64,000 nucleotides of DNA from Sphingomonadales bacterium (GCA_022844405.1 JALHLV010000002.1:124001-188000), one strand, 5' to 3'. Positions 1 to 8,595 are shown, counted from the stretch's first letter. Program-made: numbers and translations. The notes: generated by a model from the sequence alone, not told the origin.

Positions 1-595
1 CGGCCGCCTCGCCGAACTCGATCAGCCGCTCGGTGTCGAGCAGGCTGTACGTGTTGCCCTCGAGCCGTGAGGAAGCCCACGACAGGTCGATCAGCAGGCG
101 GGTCAGGATGTCCCGTGCGAAGGTGCCCGCCGGGGCCTGCACGGCCGGGGAGCGCCCCATCGTGCGCAGCTGGGCTCGCAAGGCATCAGGCAGATAATGG
201 GTCCGGTTGGGGCGGTATTGCTCGAGGAACTCGATCCGGTAGCTGACCGGCCGACGCTGCTGGATCGGTTGTGACACGTAGGCCCTGACCTCTTCGCCCT
301 CGGGCGAGGTTGGCACATAGACAGAGGCAGTCGCCGAGAGGGTGGCGTCTTCAAGGGTGACGTTCGCACCCGCTGTTATCGGCTTGATATGGTACTTGAG
401 CGCTCTGCCCCCGCCTTTAGTTGCAATCCGATGCTGTGTGAGAAGCTGGGCAAGGCGGCGCTGGAGAGTGCGCCGCGAGTAGCCGGCGCCAAGCTCATTG
501 AGAAGCTGTTCCACGCCCACACCCTGCGGATGCCGGGCGATGAGGCCAGCCATCTCATCGAGCTCCTCGGATGGAATAACCTTCGGCACTGGCAC
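1..595 (-). CDS. Fic-family protein with N-terminal winged helix, 5' part only
   Basis: The frame is open from GTG at 595 (in-frame GTG also at 589) to the window edge, about 198 residues, so the gene is cut by the window. Residues ~10-70 look like a winged-helix DNA-binding domain (GYSRRTLQRRLAQLL, then RIATKGGGRALKYHI). Near residues 175-181 is SSRLEGN, matching the [S/T]xxxE[G/N] inhibitory motif that precedes the catalytic core of many Fic AMP-transferases. The HPFx(D/E)GN catalytic loop would lie outside the window. An inverted-repeat operator sits just upstream, suggesting that the N-terminal domain autoregulates. No good Shine-Dalgarno supports the GTG starts, so the exact start is uncertain. 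Confidence 0.72.
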   Translation of the reverse strand, partial: MPVPKVIPSEELDEMAGLIARHPQGVGVEQLLNELGAGYSRRTLQRRLAQLLTQHRIATKGGGRALKYHIKPITAGANVTLEDATLSATASVYVPTSPEGEEVRAYVSQPIQQRRPVSYRIEFLEQYRPNRTHYLPDALRAQLRTMGRSPAVQAPAGTFARDILTRLLIDLSWASSRLEGNTYSLLDTERLIEFGEAA

Positions 596-619
596 CTATC
601 TGTCGCGATTATCTCTTTT

Positions 620-658
620 GTGCCGTATAATATGGCACGATTAACTGTTAACGTGCCA
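620..658. promoter_or_regulatory. Two overlapping inverted repeats, probable operator of the Fic gene
   Basis: TGGCACG at 633-639 is mirrored by CGTGCCA at 652-658, with TTAAC/GTTAA continuing the dyad inward. GTGCCG at 620-625 and TGGCAC at 633-638 form a second dyad across TATAATA. Three GTGCCR half-sites therefore surround a TATTAT-like -10 on the minus strand, about 30 nt before the Fic start. The arrangement is typical of an autorepressor site. Confidence 0.6.
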
Positions 659-794
659 CAAAAAATGCATCACTCACCAAGACCGCGACATAACGCGCCG
701 CCACACAACAGGCGAATGGCCACGCGGTTGCGACCAACCAACCACGGCACCCCGTGGAGACAGCAGGTGATTATGATATCCAGCCTGGTCCGGG

Positions 795-2069
795 TCAGAG
801 CGTCACAAGGCCGAGAGACACAGCCACGTCGGAGGCCAGAAGCAGCACGCTCGACGCCAGGCCGGCGACCGGCACCCAGCCCGGACAGACGAAAACCCCG
901 GGCGGCGGCGGCCCTCCCCGTCGCTTGATGGCGATCAGCGCGAGATTGACGATCGCGAAGATGACGAGCGTGAAGCGGGCGGTGAAGTCGGCGAGGCCGG
1001 CGATCGGCGCCAGCAGCGCGAGCGCCAGGATGGCGCCGATCCCGATCAGCGTCGCGCGCACCGGCGTGCCGGTCGCGGGATGCAGGCGCACCAGCCCGCC
1101 CGGCAGATTGCCCTGCGTGGCGAGGCCGTAGAGCACGCGGGCGATCATGATCATGTGGACGATGATGCCGTTGAGCGTCGCGACGATGGCAATCAGGCTC
1201 ATCAGCAGCGGCGGCATCCCCGTCAGGCGCTCGAACACCATGGCAAGCGGGGCCTGCGAGCGCGCCAGCTCGGCGGGCGGCACAGTCACGACCGCGATCC
1301 ACATGACGGCCGCGTAGATGGTGGTGGAGACGCCCACCGTGATGAAGAGCGCCCGCGGGAGCGTCTTGCTCGGCTCCTTCAACTCCTCGGCCACGTTCAC
1401 GAGATGCTCGAAGCCCGTATAGGCGAAGACGGCGATCAGCATGGTGCCCGACAGCCCGGCCCAGACCGCCAGGTCGCCTACGGCGGGAACCATCTCCGGG
1501 AGCCGATTGACCGCCTCGGGACCCGCGAAGAATCCCGCCGCGACGATCAGCAGCAGACCGCCGACCTCGATCACCGTCATGACGGCGGCGAACGTCACCG
1601 ACTGAACCGTCGCCAGGCACGCCAAAGCGCCCATCGAGACGACGACGCCGGCGATGATCGCCTTGTCCGGGACATCAAGGAACACGCCGATGTACCCGGC
1701 GCTGCCGACGCTGATGGTCGCGGCCGAGATCATCGCCGTGGCAACGACCAGCAGCCCGACGGCGAGGCTGAGGCGCCTGCGATGGAATGCCGCCTGGACA
1801 TAGGCGGCTTCGCTCGCGCTCACCGGCATGCGCGTGCCGAGTTCCGCGAAGGACGCCGCGCTGAGCGCCATGACGAGCGCCGCGCCGATGAAGGCAAGCG
1901 GCGCGTGCATGCCGCTGCGGCCGGCCGCGACACCCACGAGAACATAGATGCCGGCGCCGATGGTGACACCGAGCCCGTACAGGGTCGCGTGCGTCAGACT
2001 CAGGGCGCGGATCAGGCCCGGCTGCGGCCGGCTGTCTATGCCCGGTGCGATCGCGTCGCTCCGGCGCAC
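795..2069 (-). CDS. APC-superfamily amino-acid permease
   Basis: Integral membrane transporter with about 12 hydrophobic segments. The first carries the APC signature GVTIGAGIYVLVG, and YTGFEHLVNVAEELKEPSKTLPR follows segment 6 as in amino-acid/polyamine/cation permeases. Predicted role is secondary transport of an amino acid or amine across the inner membrane; the substrate is not readable. The start is uncertain: a GTG at 2069 is given, an ATG at 2141 is in frame but would overlap the upstream zinc-finger gene by about 100 nt. The core begins only at LSLTHATLYG. It overlaps the 3' end of that gene and is probably co-transcribed with it. Confidence 0.8.
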   Translation of the reverse strand: MRRSDAIAPGIDSRPQPGLIRALSLTHATLYGLGVTIGAGIYVLVGVAAGRSGMHAPLAFIGAALVMALSAASFAELGTRMPVSASEAAYVQAAFHRRRLSLAVGLLVVATAMISAATISVGSAGYIGVFLDVPDKAIIAGVVVSMGALACLATVQSVTFAAVMTVIEVGGLLLIVAAGFFAGPEAVNRLPEMVPAVGDLAVWAGLSGTMLIAVFAYTGFEHLVNVAEELKEPSKTLPRALFITVGVSTTIYAAVMWIAVVTVPPAELARSQAPLAMVFERLTGMPPLLMSLIAIVATLNGIIVHMIMIARVLYGLATQGNLPGGLVRLHPATGTPVRATLIGIGAILALALLAPIAGLADFTARFTLVIFAIVNLALIAIKRRGGPPPPGVFVCPGWVPVAGLASSVLLLASDVAVSLGLVTL

Positions 2070-2404
2070 CCGGCGCACTGGACCGCGGTGGGTACCGCGA
2101 CCAGCCTCGCCGGCACGATGTCCTCGCCGCATGTCGCGCAAGTGCCGTAGGAACCGTCGTCGATTCGCGCCAACGCGGCGCGTATCCGGTCGATCTCGTC
2201 GCGCCCCGCACTCTCGAGCGCCGCGATCGGCTCATCGTCCTGAAGCGCGGCGGCCTGCTCTGCGAAGTCGGCGTCGAGCGGCTCGCGCAGTTCAGCCTCG
2301 AGTTCGCCGACCCGTCGGGTCAACTCGTCGAGACGGGCGCGAAGCGCGAGAGCGATCGATTGGTGCGATGTCAAAGCCATCTCCCTGGCTGCAGATCCGA
2401 TCAT
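2036..2404 (-). CDS. DksA/TraR-type C4 zinc-finger protein
   Basis: A 122-residue protein with an acidic coiled-coil N-terminal half and a C-terminal CxxC-x17-CxxC zinc finger (CATC...CAGC). This is the architecture of DksA/TraR proteins, which enter the RNA polymerase secondary channel and modulate stringent-response promoters. It is shorter than full DksA (~150 residues) and lies with a permease, so it is a DksA-like paralogue rather than the main DksA. Met9 (2380) is an alternative start. Confidence 0.82.
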   Translation of the reverse strand: MIGSAAREMALTSHQSIALALRARLDELTRRVGELEAELREPLDADFAEQAAALQDDEPIAALESAGRDEIDRIRAALARIDDGSYGTCATCGEDIVPARLVAVPTAVQCAGCAGATRSHRA

Positions 2405-2457
2405 TGTATCCGAAGGCGCCCATCTGTCGTCGCGTTAGCGCAAGCGCCGCCGGGCCG

Positions 2458-2862
2458 CTATGCCGTCCGAACAGCCTCGAGAACGTCCTTCCCGCTTCGG
2501 CCGGCGAGGTCCTTCGCGATCTCCGTCAACAGCGCGCCTTCCAGGCGGCTGCCGTAGTGGCGGCGCAGTTCGCCCAGCGCGCGCGGCGCGGCAATGACCA
2601 CGAGATGCTCGATCTTGCCGCCCTGGACCTGTCCGTTGAGCCATCCGGCGACGGCCGCCACATGCGCGTCCTCGTCCAGCAGATGCCCGGTGGGGTTCGC
2701 CGAACTCGAATGGTGGTGGGCGCCGGCACCCTTGTTGTGCTCGTCGAGTTTGGGTGACGCCATCCCCGACAGCACCGGCTCGGCCTCGTTGCCGCTGTTC
2801 CGGTGCAGTTCGAAGTGGCGTCCGTCGATGACCGCGACGATGGTTCCATGGGGCAACAACAT
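2458..2862 (-). CDS. Host-attachment (AtsE-like) family protein
   Basis: A 134-residue soluble protein resembling the 'protein required for attachment to host cells' family: N-terminal VAVIDGRHFELHRN, a central His/Ser-rich linker (GAHHHSSSANP), then a conserved IEHLVVIAAPRALGELR segment. The family name comes from plant-associated Agrobacterium; its biochemical role is unsettled. A clear AAGGAG Shine-Dalgarno lies 6 nt before the ATG. No operon partner is evident. Confidence 0.72.
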   Translation of the reverse strand: MLLPHGTIVAVIDGRHFELHRNSGNEAEPVLSGMASPKLDEHNKGAGAHHHSSSANPTGHLLDEDAHVAAVAGWLNGQVQGGKIEHLVVIAAPRALGELRRHYGSRLEGALLTEIAKDLAGRSGKDVLEAVRTA

Positions 2863-3209
2863 GCTGATCTCCTTGACATTTGCTGGGTGATGTTCGCCGT
2901 TGATCCCAGATCGTGAAGAACGAATCTTTCCGGTGGCGGGTTCCCGGCGGCTGCACTCTCCAACTCCTGATCACACGGTATGGGACGGCGTTCCCTGGCT
3001 CATTGATTTGCCGCAAGATTGACGCGATCATGCCTCCGAAGGGTTCTGCCGCGATGCCGGGAAAGGTCCCGACTGCGATCGACAGCGTGGTTTCCGCGGC
3101 TGTCTTTGCATCCGTCGCCGCCTGCTGTACCGTGTGGTAACGGGGAACGGCCGCCGGCTGGGGAGCCATCGGCCACAAGATCGGAACAGAAACCGCGAGG
3201 GTCAGGCGC
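2863..3209. other. Gene-poor intergenic stretch
   Basis: About 350 nt between divergent genes. I see the Shine-Dalgarno of the minus-strand gene near 2870 but no convincing gene, repeat or RNA. Short open frames exist on both strands without recognisable domains or ribosome sites. Confidence 0.5.
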
Positions 3210-3953
3210 ATGTATGATCCCTATGAGGTGCTGGCGTCGCTCGACCGCAACATGTGGCCGGTGATCGGCCTGTGCGGCTTTGCCATGCTGTGCAACTACA
3301 CCTGGTTCTTCGCCGCCGTGCGGCAGGGCTTCCGCGACCAGGTGGTGCCGGTGCCGCTGTTCTGCACCTTCTTCTGGCTGGCGGGCGACGCCTCCATGGT
3401 GATGCGCTTCGACCTGTGGTTCAACGTCATCGGCCACTGGTACGTGAAGCTGTTCTGGCTGGCGCTGGTGTTCACCGTCATCTGCGAACTGGTGTTCGTG
3501 TGGATGACGCTGCGCTTCGGCCGCAAGGAGTTCGCACCGGGCCTGAACCAGAGCCAGTTCACCCTCTTGGTGCTGCTGGGCATCGCCACCATGTGGATCG
3601 CCTGGGAGCTGATCAAGGGCATGATCGGCGACGACCTCTACATCAACTATTTCCACCTTGCCAACCTGGTCGGCCCCGCCATGGCCGCCGCCCAGCTGTT
3701 CCGGCGCGGCAACCGGGCGGGCACGTCGCCGCTGATCTGGGGCGCCTACACGCTGATGGTGGCGAGCTGGTTCACCGCCTGCGCGCTGTGGTATGGCGGC
3801 CCGTTCGCCTCGCCCGCCTATATCGGCCTCTATGTGTTTTGCACCGGCTGCGCCGCCGCCATGACCGTGGCGGTGGCCCGCATGCCGGCCTATGTTCCGC
3901 CGGCCTCGACACAGGCGGCGCGCGCCAACGGCGCGGCGGCGATGCCGGCCTGA
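3210..3953 (+). CDS. Polytopic membrane protein of unknown function
   Basis: A 247-residue protein with about seven hydrophobic segments, e.g. VIGLCGFAMLCNYTWFFA, LFWLALVFTVICELVFVW, FTLLVLLGIATMWIAWEL and YIGLYVFCTGCAAAMTVAV. Charged and aromatic residues are embedded between helices (NYTWFF, GDASMVMRFDLWF, CELVFVW). The seven-helix layout recalls the PaxB-like membrane family, but I cannot make that assignment with confidence. No signal peptide; the C-terminal 25 residues are Ala-rich and hydrophilic. It stands alone, about 150 nt before modA-like. Confidence 0.6.
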   Translation: MYDPYEVLASLDRNMWPVIGLCGFAMLCNYTWFFAAVRQGFRDQVVPVPLFCTFFWLAGDASMVMRFDLWFNVIGHWYVKLFWLALVFTVICELVFVWMTLRFGRKEFAPGLNQSQFTLLVLLGIATMWIAWELIKGMIGDDLYINYFHLANLVGPAMAAAQLFRRGNRAGTSPLIWGAYTLMVASWFTACALWYGGPFASPAYIGLYVFCTGCAAAMTVAVARMPAYVPPASTQAARANGAAAMPA

Positions 3954-4102
3954 GAAACCCGCCGGCGAGACGATATTCCTGACGCCGCGCCGCCTGCGTC
4001 GAGGTCGATGGCCTCGGCTGATTCTGCGCGCGCTGCGGTTTCTCCTTGCCAGCCCTCGCCATAGTCAGACAGATACGGCGCGACCGGATTGGAAGAGGAT
4101 CA

Positions 4103-4900
4103 ATGCCGTTGATCGACGTCACGCGGCGCGGCGCGCTGGCCGGACTGGCCGCGGCCCTATGGGCCGTGGCGGCGTTTCCGCCGGTCGCCGCGGCAAAAGC
4201 CGAACAGCGGGTGACCGTGTTTGCCGCCGCCTCGCTGACCAACGCGCTACAGGATGTTGGCAAGGCCTATACGGAAAAGACCGGCGTGGCGGTGGTGTTC
4301 TCGTTCGCCTCCAGCTCGGCGGCCGCGCGCCAGATCGAGGCCGGCGCGCCCGCCGACCTGTTCATCTCGGCCGATACGGCCTGGATGGACTACCTTCAGC
4401 AGCGCGGCCTGATCGACGCCCGGACGCGCCAGGACATCCTGTCCAACCGGCTGGTGCTGATCGCGCCGGCGGACAGCACGGTGGCGCTGAGGATCGCGCC
4501 GGGCTTCGCGCTCGCCGCCGCCCTCGGCAAGGGCGGACGCCTGTCGACCGGCGACCCCGATTTCGTCCCCGCCGGCCGCTATGCCCGCTTGGCGCTGTCG
4601 AACCTGGGCGTCTGGAACGACGTGGCCGACCGGCTGCTGCGCGCCGAGAACGTGCGTTCGGCGATGGCCTTCGTCGCCCGCGGCGAGGCGCCGCTCGGCA
4701 TCGTCTACCAGACCGACGTGGGCGTCGAGAACAAGGTCCGCGTCGTCGACATCTTTCCAACCGGCAGCCACCCGGCGATCGTCTATCCCGCCGCCATCGT
4801 CACGGGTGCCAGGCCGGGCGCCGCGGCGTTCCATGCCTTCCTGCTGACACCGGAATCGCGGGCCAGGTTCGGGAAGTACGGGTTCATCGGCCTGAAGTAA
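4103..4900 (+). CDS. modA: Molybdate ABC transporter substrate-binding protein (ModA-like)
   Basis: Periplasmic type II binding protein. An N-terminal export signal (RRGALAGLAAALWAVAAF...) contains a twin arginine and is followed by VTVFAAASLTNALQDV, the typical ModA start of the mature domain with oxyanion-binding Ser residues. SSAAARQIEAGAPADLFISAD and a C-terminal FGKYGF also match ModA. The start at 4103 has an AGAGGA ribosome site; the frame also opens upstream at 4046. No modB or modC follows; instead a glutamine amidotransferase lies 12 nt downstream. The protein could serve a transporter encoded elsewhere, perhaps relevant to the molybdenum hydroxylase at 58-61 kb. Confidence 0.85.
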   Translation: MPLIDVTRRGALAGLAAALWAVAAFPPVAAAKAEQRVTVFAAASLTNALQDVGKAYTEKTGVAVVFSFASSSAAARQIEAGAPADLFISADTAWMDYLQQRGLIDARTRQDILSNRLVLIAPADSTVALRIAPGFALAAALGKGGRLSTGDPDFVPAGRYARLALSNLGVWNDVADRLLRAENVRSAMAFVARGEAPLGIVYQTDVGVENKVRVVDIFPTGSHPAIVYPAAIVTGARPGAAAFHAFLLTPESRARFGKYGFIGLK

Positions 4901-4912
4901 GAGGAGAATGCG

Positions 4913-5605
4913 ATGCGTCAGGCCAGGGTCATCCGTCACGTCGCCTTCGAGGACCTGGGGCTGTTCGCCGCGCCGCTCGCCGCACGCGGCTGGACGGTAA
5001 CCTACGCCGATGCCGGAATCGACGACATCGCCGCCGCCATTGCCGCCGCCGACCTGGCGGTGATCTGCGGCGGACCCATCGGCGTCTACGAAACCGACCG
5101 CTACCCGTTCCTGCTCGACGAGCTGGCCGCCATCGAGGCTCGCGTCGCTGCCGGCCGGCCCACGCTGGGGCTGTGCCTGGGCGCCCAGCTCATCGCCGCC
5201 GCGCGGGGCGCGCCGGTCTATCCGGGCCCGCGCAAGGAGATCGGCTGGGGCCGCATCCAGCTCAGCCTGGACGGCCGGCACTCGGCCCTGGCCGTCCTCG
5301 CCGACGTACCGGTACTGCACTGGCACGGCGATACCTTCGACCTGCCGCCCAATGGCATGCTGCTGGCCAGCTCGGACCTCTATGCCCACCAGGCGTTCAG
5401 CATCGGCTCCACCGTGCTCGCGCTGCAGTTCCATGCCGAGGCCGATCCGCGCCGCATCGAGCAATGGCTGATCGGCCACGCCGCGGAGCTGTCCGCCGCC
5501 GGCATCGACGTCCCGGCGTTGCGCGCCCGGACAAAGAACTTGCGTGACCGGGTGGAAAGCGCAGCCGCCAGCATGCTGAACCGCTGGATGGACGGCTGGG
5601 GCTGA
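4913..5605 (+). CDS. Class I glutamine amidotransferase domain protein
   Basis: A 230-residue stand-alone class I GATase domain. The nucleophile elbow GLCLGAQ (Cys near residue 90) and the C-terminal catalytic His/Glu in FHAE (near residue 170) are present, so ammonia release from glutamine should be possible. The oxyanion-side motif CGGPIG lies near residue 58. No synthetase domain is attached, so the acceptor is unknown; it is close to GuaA-like orphan amidotransferases. It follows the modA-like gene by 12 nt and probably shares its mRNA. Confidence 0.8.
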   Translation: MRQARVIRHVAFEDLGLFAAPLAARGWTVTYADAGIDDIAAAIAAADLAVICGGPIGVYETDRYPFLLDELAAIEARVAAGRPTLGLCLGAQLIAAARGAPVYPGPRKEIGWGRIQLSLDGRHSALAVLADVPVLHWHGDTFDLPPNGMLLASSDLYAHQAFSIGSTVLALQFHAEADPRRIEQWLIGHAAELSAAGIDVPALRARTKNLRDRVESAAASMLNRWMDGWG

Positions 5606-5622
5606 ATACAGGGGCCACGCTG

Positions 5623-7152
5623 CTATTGCCTGGTGGCCGTCACGAAGCAATCGACCTTGCGGGCCTTGAGCCGTTCGCAAAGGCCGATGGCCGCGGGCCG
5701 CGTGGCGAAGCCGCCGATCTGCACCCGGTAGAAGATGCCCCTGGCGCCCAGATCGGCCTTGAAGATGTAGAGTTCGGCGGCGTCGAGCAGGTCGGCGTTG
5801 CTGCCCATAAGCCGTGACCAGCGGAACCGGGCCTCTTCCTCGGTGCGCCCGGCCCCCACCTGAACACGCCAGGTGTCGCCAGGGTGCGCCGCGCGCGGCC
5901 CCGGCTCTTCGCCGGAGTCGTCCGGTGGAACCGGCGCGGCGACGGGCGGCTCCGCCGGCGGCGCCACGACCGCCTGCTTCGGCGGCGCGGGCACGGGCAG
6001 TGGTTTGGGAGCCTGCACCGGCGCCGCCTCCGGCGCGGACTTGACGCTCACCGGAATCTTCACCGCCCTGGCCGGCTGGCACGGGATGCCGCCGGGCTCG
6101 AGCCTGGCGCAGATCGACTTCGCCGCGGCCTCGCCCTTCAGCGGCGCGGTACGCACCCGGTAGGCCACCGCCTGCGCCCCGGCGGACAGCATCTGCTCGA
6201 CCTCGATCGCCGCCCCGCCCAGCGACTTGGCGTGATCGTCGAGGAGCACCCGGCGCAGTTCCCGCGCCTCGGCCTCGGTGCCGAAGGTGGAGAACTGGGC
6301 GCGGTATTCCACGTCCCGGCCGTCGGCGGCCATGTCCGCGGACGGCGGCCTGGCCGGAGCGGTCACAGGGCCCTCAGGCGACGCGGCCTGCACCGGCGGC
6401 CTGACATCGTCGTCCATGGCTGGCAGCGGAATCGGGATCGCGCCTGAAACCGAGTCCGGGCTGACCGGCGACAGGCCCTTCGTCAGGTCCTCGACCGGGT
6501 GCCTCAGCACGGCACCATCGAGCTGCGCCGCCAGATCCTCGGGCAGCCTGGCCTGCATCGTCGGCGGCGCGGCAACCGGCGCCGGCCGCGAAACCACGAG
6601 CGTGGCGGCAAGCCTCGTCGCCTCGTCGATGGCCGTTGGCTCCATCCGAGTCTTGACGGTCGCAAGCGCGTCGGCGGCTTCGCTGACGCCGGCCTTGGCG
6701 GCCAGGCTCAGCCAGGCATAGCCCTGCACATGGTCTCGCGTGATGAAGTCGCCGTTGAAATACTGCATGCCGACCAGGAACTGGGCCTTGGCATCGCCGC
6801 CGCGCGCGGCCTGCCGCCAGAAGATTACGGCTTCCTTGCCCTGCGGCGGCTTGCGGTCGTAGAGCATGGAGCCCAGATTGGCCTGCGCGCCTACATGCCC
6901 CAATTCGGCGGCCCGGCGGTAATACTGCTCGGCCTTGACCATGTCCTTGTCGGCGCCGATCCCGAGCCGGTACATCTGCCCCAGATTGAACAGGGCGCGC
7001 GGATCGCCGTTGGCGGCATAGGGGAGCCATTCGTCGATCGCGGTCTTGTAGTCGCCCCGCGCATAGGCTTCGGCGCCCGCCTGGAAATCGGCACTGGCCG
7101 GCGATACCGACGCGGCAAGCGCCAGCACGACGGCACCCAGAAACCGCGCCAT
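5623..7152 (-). CDS. Sel1-repeat protein with two C-terminal SPOR-like domains
   Basis: After a signal peptide (MARFLGAVVLALAASVSPASA) come Sel1/TPR-type repeats (ALFNLGQMYRLGIGADKDM, AEQYYRRAAELGHVGAQANL, FWRQAARGGDAKAQFLVG). A Pro/Ala-rich linker leads to two SPOR-like segments (VEYRAQFSTFGTEAEARELR and WRVQVGAGRTEEEARFRWSR). SPOR domains bind denuded peptidoglycan at the septum, so a periplasmic cell-envelope or division role is likely. The frame opens upstream to 7251, but the Met at 7152 places the signal peptide at the N-terminus. It converges on the amidotransferase gene. Confidence 0.75.
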   Translation of the reverse strand: MARFLGAVVLALAASVSPASADFQAGAEAYARGDYKTAIDEWLPYAANGDPRALFNLGQMYRLGIGADKDMVKAEQYYRRAAELGHVGAQANLGSMLYDRKPPQGKEAVIFWRQAARGGDAKAQFLVGMQYFNGDFITRDHVQGYAWLSLAAKAGVSEAADALATVKTRMEPTAIDEATRLAATLVVSRPAPVAAPPTMQARLPEDLAAQLDGAVLRHPVEDLTKGLSPVSPDSVSGAIPIPLPAMDDDVRPPVQAASPEGPVTAPARPPSADMAADGRDVEYRAQFSTFGTEAEARELRRVLLDDHAKSLGGAAIEVEQMLSAGAQAVAYRVRTAPLKGEAAAKSICARLEPGGIPCQPARAVKIPVSVKSAPEAAPVQAPKPLPVPAPPKQAVVAPPAEPPVAAPVPPDDSGEEPGPRAAHPGDTWRVQVGAGRTEEEARFRWSRLMGSNADLLDAAELYIFKADLGARGIFYRVQIGGFATRPAAIGLCERLKARKVDCFVTATRQ

Positions 7153-7342
7153 CACGCGGCGTGCGCCGGGCGCGATGCCGGCGCCACACACTGGCATAGC
7201 GTGATCCGTGGCCATTCGGGGCAAAATCCGTTGCTCGTCGTTCAGCACCATTTATAGCGGCAACGCAACATCCAGGCCACAACATAAGCCGTGCGCCAAG
7301 CATTTACGCAACGGCTTCCTGCGCCCGGCGGGGTCCGCGAAA

Positions 7343-7372
7343 CCCTTGAACCGGGGCGCGCCGTAACCACAT
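7343..7372 (+). promoter_or_regulatory. Sigma-32 (RpoH)-like promoter of hsp20
   Basis: CCCTTGAA at 7343-7350 and CCACAT at 7367-7372 are separated by 16 nt, close to the alphaproteobacterial heat-shock promoter pattern (CTTGAA ... CCATAT-like). Transcription would begin near 7380, giving an ~80-nt leader before hsp20. Confidence 0.6.
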
Positions 7373-7435
7373 AGCAAGCAAGCGGCGCCGGTTTCCGGGC
7401 CGCGACCCAGAGGGTGCCTTCGGGACCCGATCACT

Positions 7436-7456
7436 GCCCGCTTCGAAGAAGGAGGC
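7436..7456 (+). promoter_or_regulatory. ROSE-like RNA thermometer hairpin masking the hsp20 ribosome site
   Basis: GCC (7436-7438) pairs with GGC (7454-7456) and CTTC (7441-7444) with GAAG (7448-7451). C7439·A7453 and G7440·G7452 stay mismatched in between. The whole Shine-Dalgarno AAGGAGG (7449-7455) is locked in the 3' arm. ROSE elements use a UYGCU strand placing a G opposite a Shine-Dalgarno G; here it reads CCGCU. Confidence 0.6.
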
Positions 7457-7460
7457 CAGA

Positions 7461-7874
7461 GTGACACGCGTATCCTTGTTGTCGAGCCCGTTCCTGCTCG
7501 GCTTCGAGCGGCTGGAAGGCATGCTCGAACGTGCCGCCCGCTCGGCGGACGACGGCTATCCGCCCTACAACATCGAGCAGACCAGCGAGACGGGCTGGCG
7601 CATCGTGCTGGCGGTCGCCGGGTTCCTGCCCGAGCAGCTGAGCGTCACGGTCGAGGACAACCAGTTGGTCATCGCCGGCGCGCAGCCCGACGACAAGACG
7701 CGGACGTTCATTCACCGCGGTATCGCAACCAGACAGTTCCAGCGGCGTTACGTATTGGCCGACGGCATCGAAGTCGTCCATGCGGGCGTCGAAAACGGTC
7801 TGCTTACCGTGGACCTGACGAGACCGAAGAGCCAACCGGTCATCCGCAAGATCGATATCGCCGCCAAGTCCTGA
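7461..7874 (+). CDS. Small heat-shock protein, Hsp20 family
   Basis: A 137-residue ATP-independent holdase chaperone. The alpha-crystallin domain spans roughly residues 35-130, with YNIEQTSETGWRIVLAVAGF, the strand VTVEDNQLVIAG and the conserved VENGLLTVDL near the end. The start is GTG, fixed by AAGGAGG 5 nt upstream. The gene sits behind a heat-shock promoter and an RNA thermometer, and is followed by DUF1150, a frequent alphaproteobacterial pairing. Confidence 0.93.
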   Translation: MTRVSLLSSPFLLGFERLEGMLERAARSADDGYPPYNIEQTSETGWRIVLAVAGFLPEQLSVTVEDNQLVIAGAQPDDKTRTFIHRGIATRQFQRRYVLADGIEVVHAGVENGLLTVDLTRPKSQPVIRKIDIAAKS

Positions 7875-7904
7875 ACCTTCGGACCGGCTCACAGGAGAGG
7901 TCTA

Positions 7905-8120
7905 ATGACGACTACAGAGGTATTGAAGCAATTGACCCCGGAGGCCTTCGCGGCCCTGGGCGCCGAAAACACCGTCTATCTGCGCCCAATCGTGCAGGAT
8001 GGCGTGGTGGCGTTCGCCGTGCACACGGCAGCCGGCCAGCCGATCGGGCTGATGGAAAGCCCCGAGCTTGCCCGCGCTGCCGCGCTCCAGCACGACATGA
8101 CCCTGGTCAGCGTCCACTAA
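7905..8120 (+). CDS. DUF1150 family protein
   Basis: A 71-residue protein with the DUF1150 pattern (LTPEAFAALGAENTVYLRPI and a C-terminal AALQHDMTLVSVH). The family is known mainly from alphaproteobacteria next to small heat-shock genes; its function is not established. It starts 30 nt after hsp20 with an AGGAG site and is likely co-transcribed and heat-induced. Confidence 0.85.
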   Translation: MTTTEVLKQLTPEAFAALGAENTVYLRPIVQDGVVAFAVHTAAGQPIGLMESPELARAAALQHDMTLVSVH

Positions 8121-8127
8121 AACCGGT

Positions 8128-8595
8128 TCAGGCCGCGTTGGTCTGGGCCGGATTCTGCGTCAGCAGCGCATAGAGCGCCCCGGATCCGTCGGCGCCGCGG
8201 AGCTTGTCGCACATGGCGCGGTCGCGCAGCAGACGCGACACCTTGGCGAGCGCCTTCAGGTGATCGGCCCCGGCGCTTTCCGGCGCCAGCAGCATGAAGA
8301 TCAGGTCGACCGGCTGGTCGTCGATGGACTCGAAATCGATCGGGTCGTCGAGGCGGGCGAACAGCCCGTAGAGCCGGTTGATCTTCTCGAGCCGCCCGTG
8401 CGGAATGGCGACTCCCTGGCCGACGCCCGTGGTTCCCAGCCGCTCGCGGCCCAGGATGGTCTCGAGGATTTCGCGCGCCGGGATGCCGGTCACGGTCGAG
8501 GCGCGCTCCGCCAGCTCCTGCAGCGCCTGTCGCTTGCTGCCGGCCTTCAGTCCTGAATAGACGGAATCAGGCGATAGAAGCTGTTGAATTTCCAT
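8128..8595 (-). CDS. ptsN: PTS IIA-like nitrogen-regulatory protein PtsN
   Basis: A 155-residue EIIA-Ntr protein: start MEIQQLLSPDSV, and the phosphorylatable His in GVAIPHGRL near residue 70. It accepts phosphate from EI-Ntr/NPr and regulates potassium transport and nitrogen/carbon balance rather than sugar uptake. The Met at 8595 is chosen because the family starts there; an in-frame Met at 8664 would overlap hpf. Its position after rpoN and hpf is classic. Confidence 0.95.
   Translation of the reverse strand: MEIQQLLSPDSVYSGLKAGSKRQALQELAERASTVTGIPAREILETILGRERLGTTGVGQGVAIPHGRLEKINRLYGLFARLDDPIDFESIDDQPVDLIFMLLAPESAGADHLKALAKVSRLLRDRAMCDKLRGADGSGALYALLTQNPAQTNAA

Noticed and set aside
3954-4102. 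Molybdenum-cofactor riboswitch before the modA-like gene
   Set aside because: The leader shows ordinary GC-rich sequence with no recognisable conserved core.
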